DNA from: Gammaproteobacteria bacterium
Lineage (GTDB): Bacteria > Pseudomonadota > Gammaproteobacteria > UBA9214
Length of the DNA: 36,125 bases
Direction of reading: 5' to 3'
NCBI GenBank assembly: GCA_029860045.1
Contig: JAOUBY010000018.1
Coordinates: forward strand, 1 to 36,125
In this document: piece after piece, positions 32,748-36,125 of the stretch
Layout of the letters: every line of letters starts with the position of its first letter
How positions within the stretch are numbered: the stretch's first letter is position 1
Notes under the pieces: model-generated
What the model was told of the DNA's origin: nothing
The model's database searches: none
The model's input: only the letters and a program-made list of their open reading frames with translations
Translations under genes and position numbers: made by a program

Positions 32748-35300
32748 ATGAGCGAATTCGCAAAAGAAGTCCTGCCCGTCAATCTCGAAGACGAGATGAA
32801 GCAGTCCTATCTCGATTACGCCATGAGCGTGATCGTCGGCCGTGCGCTGCCGGATGTGCGCGACGGTCTCAAGCCTGTACATCGCCGTGCGCTGTATGCC
32901 ATGAGCGAGCTCAGCAACGACTGGAATAAACCCTACAAGAAATCCGCGCGCATCGTCGGTGACGTGATCGGTAAGTATCACCCGCACGGTGATACCGCCG
33001 TGTACGACACCATCGTGCGCATGGCGCAACCGTTCTCGTTGCGTTACATGCTGGTCGACGGCCAGGGCAACTTCGGTTCCGTTGACGGGGATTCTCCTGC
33101 GGCCATGCGTTACACCGAAGTGCGCATGGCGAAGATTGCGCACGAACTGATTGCCGATCTCGACAAGGAAACCGTCGACTTCGTTGCCAACTACGATGAA
33201 ACCGAGCGTGAACCGTCGGTCTTTCCGACCCGTGTACCCAACCTGCTGGTCAACGGCTCTGCCGGTATCGCAGTGGGCATGGCGACCAACATCCCGCCGC
33301 ATAACCTGCGCGAGGTCGTCAGTGCCTGCCTGGCACTGATCGATCAGCCGGATATCGATATCGCCGGGCTGATGGAATACATACCGGGTCCGGATTTTCC
33401 CACGGCCGGCATTATCAACGGCGTGCGCGGCATTCACGAGGCCTATCGCACCGGCCGTGGCCGCATCCACATTCGTGCACGCAGCCATATAGAAGGTGAC
33501 GAAGGCAAGGGTCGGCAGAAGCTCGTGTTCACCGAGTTGCCCTACCAGGTCAACAAGGCACGCCTGCTGGAGAAGATTGCCGAGCTGGTCAAGGACAAGA
33601 AGATTGAGGGTATTTCCGGTCTGCGCGACGAGTCCGACAAGGACGGCATGCGCATGGTGGTTGATCTCAAGCGCGGTGAGGTTGCCGAAGTCGTGCTGAA
33701 TAATCTTTACCAACACACCCAGCTGCAGAATGTATTCGGTATCAACATGGTCGCACTGGTCGACGGCCGGCCGCAGCTGCTCAATCTGAAACAGTGCCTG
33801 GAAGCCTTCATCCGTCATCGCCGCGACGTGGTGACGCGGCGTACCGTGTTCGAGTTGCGCAAGGCACGCCAGCGCGCACATATCCTGGAAGGCCTGGCGA
33901 TTGCCCTGTCGAACATCGACGAGGTGATCCGCCTGATCAAGACCTCACCCAACCGTGCTGTGGCGAAAGAAGCCCTGATGGGACGCAGCTGGGAGCCGGG
34001 GGTCGTGTCCAGCATGCTGGATCGTGCCGGCGCCAGTGCCTCGCGCCCGGATGATCTCGGCGCAGGTTTCGGCCTCGGCGATGACGGTTATCGCCTGTCC
34101 GAGACGCAGACCCAGGCCATCCTGGAACTGCGTCTGCACCAGCTGACCGGGCTGGAGCAGGACAAGATTGTCAGCGAGTTCAAGGAACTGCTGGAACTCA
34201 TCGGCCGGCTGCTGGCGATCCTGCAGGACCCGGAACGGTTGATGTCTGTGATCCGTGAGGAACTTGCCGAGTTGCTCGAGCAGTTTGGCGATGACCGGCG
34301 TACCGAGATCATGTCCGACCATCTCGACCTCACCATCGAGGACCTGATCACCGAGGAAGACGTGGTGGTGACGCTGTCGCATGCCGGTTATGCCAAGTCA
34401 CAGCCGCTGACAGATTATCGCGCGCAGCGCCGTGGCGGGCGTGGCAAGAGCGCTGCCAATGTGCGCGAAGAGGATTTCATCGACAAGCTGTTTATCGCCA
34501 GTACGCACGACACCATCCTGTGTTTCTCCAGTCGCGGCAAGGTGTACTGGCTGAAGGTGTATGAGTTGCCGCAGGCCGGGCGCAGCGCGCGTGGCAAGCC
34601 GATCGTGAACCTGTTGCCGCTGGCGGCCGATGAACGCATCAATGCCATCCTGCCGATACGGGAATTCACAGAAGACCGTTACGTGTTCATGGCGACGGCG
34701 AATGGCACCGTGAAAAAGACCTCGCTGGCCGGTTTCTCGCGCCCGCGCGCCAGTGGCATCATCGGGATTGATCTGCGCAATGATGATTACCTGATCGACG
34801 TCGCTATTACTGACGGTGCGCAGGACATTATGCTGTTCAGCAATGCCGGTAAGGTGATTCGATTCAAGGAAGACGATGTGCGCGCCATGGGGCGTACTGC
34901 CTGCGGTGTGCGTGGCATCAAGCTGCAGGCCGGTCAGCACGTGATATCACTGATTATTGCCAGTGACAGCCCGGTGTTGACCGCGACCGAGAACGGCTAT
35001 GGCAAGCGGACGCCGGCTGCAGAATACCCGGTCTACGGCCGCGGTGGCCAGGGCGTGATTGCCATCCAGATTACCGAGCGTAACGGTAGCGTGGTCGGCG
35101 CGGTCAGCGCAGATGATAACGACGAAGTCATGCTGATCAGCGGTGGCGGCACGCTGGTGCGCACCCGCGTCAACGAGATATCCGTGATGGGACGTAACAC
35201 GCAGGGTGTGCGTCTGATCGCCCTGGGTGGGGGCGAGTCCCTGGTCGGCATTGAGCGCATCCTGGAAGACAAGGATGACGAATCGGTTGAGTCGGAGTGA
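32748..35300 (+). CDS. gyrA: DNA gyrase subunit A
   Basis: Encodes 850 aa. The catalytic Tyr122 is in AMRYTEVRM, and the quinolone-determining region ([20 protein letters not shown]) uses E. coli-equivalent numbering with Thr83 and Asp87. The GyrA box is QRRGGRGK, followed by the six-bladed C-terminal beta-pinwheel repeats. With GyrB it introduces negative supercoils. Thr83 is the natural residue in Pseudomonas and is not by itself evidence of resistance. The 160-nt leader contains a TTAAAAT -10-like sequence near 32657. serC follows after 186 nt. Confidence 0.98.
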   Translation: MSEFAKEVLPVNLEDEMKQSYLDYAMSVIVGRALPDVRDGLKPVHRRALYAMSELSNDWNKPYKKSARIVGDVIGKYHPHGDTAVYDTIVRMAQPFSLRYMLVDGQGNFGSVDGDSPAAMRYTEVRMAKIAHELIADLDKETVDFVANYDETEREPSVFPTRVPNLLVNGSAGIAVGMATNIPPHNLREVVSACLALIDQPDIDIAGLMEYIPGPDFPTAGIINGVRGIHEAYRTGRGRIHIRARSHIEGDEGKGRQKLVFTELPYQVNKARLLEKIAELVKDKKIEGISGLRDESDKDGMRMVVDLKRGEVAEVVLNNLYQHTQLQNVFGINMVALVDGRPQLLNLKQCLEAFIRHRRDVVTRRTVFELRKARQRAHILEGLAIALSNIDEVIRLIKTSPNRAVAKEALMGRSWEPGVVSSMLDRAGASASRPDDLGAGFGLGDDGYRLSETQTQAILELRLHQLTGLEQDKIVSEFKELLELIGRLLAILQDPERLMSVIREELAELLEQFGDDRRTEIMSDHLDLTIEDLITEEDVVVTLSHAGYAKSQPLTDYRAQRRGGRGKSAANVREEDFIDKLFIASTHDTILCFSSRGKVYWLKVYELPQAGRSARGKPIVNLLPLAADERINAILPIREFTEDRYVFMATANGTVKKTSLAGFSRPRASGIIGIDLRNDDYLIDVAITDGAQDIMLFSNAGKVIRFKEDDVRAMGRTACGVRGIKLQAGQHVISLIIASDSPVLTATENGYGKRTPAAEYPVYGRGGQGVIAIQITERNGSVVGAVSADDNDEVMLISGGGTLVRTRVNEISVMGRNTQGVRLIALGGGESLVGIERILEDKDDESVESE

Positions 35301-35332
35301 TGCCGGGACGCTCTATTTGTTGACTTGATCCT

Positions 35333-35416
35333 GTCATTGCGAGCGTGGCATGACAATCTTGTGATTCATGAAAAGTTGTTTATAGATTGTTTCGTCACTT
35401 CGTTCCTCGCAATGAC
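35333..35416. repeat. Dispersed GTCATTGCGAG inverted-repeat element
   Basis: GTCATTGCGAG (35333-35343) and CTCGCAATGAC (35406-35416) are perfect 11-bp inverted ends, with AATCT and AGATT matching internally. This 84-bp palindromic type is widely dispersed in proteobacterial intergenic DNA. It sits in the gyrA-serC gap. Confidence 0.8.
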
Positions 35417-35486
35417 GAATAAAGAAAAATTTCCGTGACTATTGAACCCTTCCCTCCGGGACAAGAAATTAACAGGACTGCTAACG

Positions 35487-36125
35487 ATGTCTGCTATCTA
35501 TAATTTCAGCGCCGGGCCGGCCATGTTGCCGGCAGCCGTGATGCAACAGGCGCGTGAAGAATTTCTGGACTGGCACGGTGTCGGCATGTCGGTGATGGAG
35601 ATGAGTCACCGCAGCAAGGAGTACCTGTCGATCGCGACCCGGGCCGAGGCGGACCTGCGCGCGTTGCTTGCGGTGCCGGATAACTACAAGGTGCTGTTCC
35701 TGCAGGGTGGTGCGACCAGCCAGTTTGCGATGGTGCCGATGAACCTGCTGCGCGGTCGCGGTCAGGCCGATTACATCAACACCGGCGCATGGTCGAAAAA
35801 GGCCATCGCCGAGGCGCGGCGCTATTGTGACGTGAACGTGGCGGCCAGTTCCGAGGACAGCAGTTTCACCACCATCCCGGAATTTTCGTCCTGGCAACTG
35901 AATGCAGATGCTGCCTACCTGCACTACACGCCAAATGAAACCATTGGTGGCGTCGAGTTTCACGATATCCCGGACAGTGGCGAGGTGCCGCTGGTGGTGG
36001 ATATGTCCTCGACCATCCTGTCGCGTCCGCTGGATGTGTCCCGTTTCGGGCTGATCTACGCGGGTGCGCAGAAGAATATCGGTCCGGCCGGACTCACGGT
36101 GGTCATAGTGCGTGATGACCTGCTC
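35487..36125 (+). CDS. serC: Phosphoserine aminotransferase (5' part)
   Basis: The first 213 residues of SerC, open to the window edge without a stop. MSAIYNFSAGPAMLPAAVM, WHGVGMSVMEMSHRSKEY and FLQGGATSQFAMVPMNLL are diagnostic, and the PLP-binding Lys196 is in YAGAQKNIGPAG. The enzyme makes phosphoserine from phosphohydroxypyruvate and also acts in pyridoxal phosphate synthesis. AGGA lies upstream of ATG 35487. gyrA-serC adjacency is conserved in gammaproteobacteria. Truncation is due to the window only. Confidence 0.97.
   Translation, partial: MSAIYNFSAGPAMLPAAVMQQAREEFLDWHGVGMSVMEMSHRSKEYLSIATRAEADLRALLAVPDNYKVLFLQGGATSQFAMVPMNLLRGRGQADYINTGAWSKKAIAEARRYCDVNVAASSEDSSFTTIPEFSSWQLNADAAYLHYTPNETIGGVEFHDIPDSGEVPLVVDMSSTILSRPLDVSRFGLIYAGAQKNIGPAGLTVVIVRDDLL

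Noticed and set aside
32994-32996. Thr at GyrA position 83 as a quinolone-resistance change
   Set aside because: Thr is the normal residue here in Pseudomonas and other genera; Asp87 is also unchanged.
32721-33881. 386-aa open frame on the minus strand
   Set aside because: Entirely antisense to the conserved gyrA 5' half with no family features.
1-36125. CRISPR array, tRNA, rRNA, integrase or intact IS element
   Set aside because: No regularly spaced direct repeats, cloverleaf-like sequences, transposase or integrase motifs were seen by reading; a dedicated search could still find a missed short element.

Overview
The window is a GC-rich chromosomal segment from a gammaproteobacterium. Gene order supports this. 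The right end, read leftward from serC, runs serC, gyrA, mtnA, MTA deaminase, ubiG, mupP, yciK, which is the arrangement I know from Pseudomonas, here interrupted by a few extra genes. The left end groups yciB, yciI, a bolA-family gene, rnm/yciV, yciO, trpS, scpA, scpB and rluB, also a gammaproteobacterial set. Several proteins differ from the Pseudomonas forms, so a Chromatiales-like or other deep-branching gammaproteobacterium is plausible; that is inference, and the genus cannot be read from the sequence.

Layout. 1-2962 (minus): a tightly coupled cell-envelope cluster (yciB, yciI, bolA-like, parvulin lipoprotein) and an unrecognised gene. 3090-11037 (plus): RNase AM, YciO, an M50 membrane protease, TrpS, ScpA, ScpB, RluB, an endonuclease III-like glycosylase and a double-thioredoxin lipoprotein. 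11038-16161: an accessory block, AT-richer outside katG, with two orphan methyltransferases, an exported catalase-peroxidase, long non-coding stretches, a dispersed palindromic repeat family and a candidate small RNA. 16162-18444: deaD and divergent yaiI. 18596-21710: a subtilisin-like lipoprotein coupled to a PrcB-like lipoprotein. 21749-24718: Nudix hydrolase, exported collar-domain protein, a membrane protein, and a GST/HxlR divergent pair with a palindromic operator region. 24745-29706 (minus): REP palindromes, yciK, rmuC, mupP, ubiG and MTA deaminase. 29792-31335 (minus): mscS and an OmpA-family protein. 31511-36125 (plus): mtnA, gyrA and the 5' part of serC, which runs off the window.

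How the genes work together. Methylthioadenosine salvage is represented by the deaminase and MtnA. ScpA and ScpB form the condensin accessory complex. MupP belongs to peptidoglycan recycling and UbiG to ubiquinone synthesis. The least described features are the subtilisin/PrcB-like pair, which resembles the dentilisin arrangement of Treponema, and the candidate minus-strand small RNA near 15.9 kb, whose C-rich loop is complementary to Shine-Dalgarno sequences. No tRNA, rRNA, CRISPR array, integrase or intact insertion sequence was seen.
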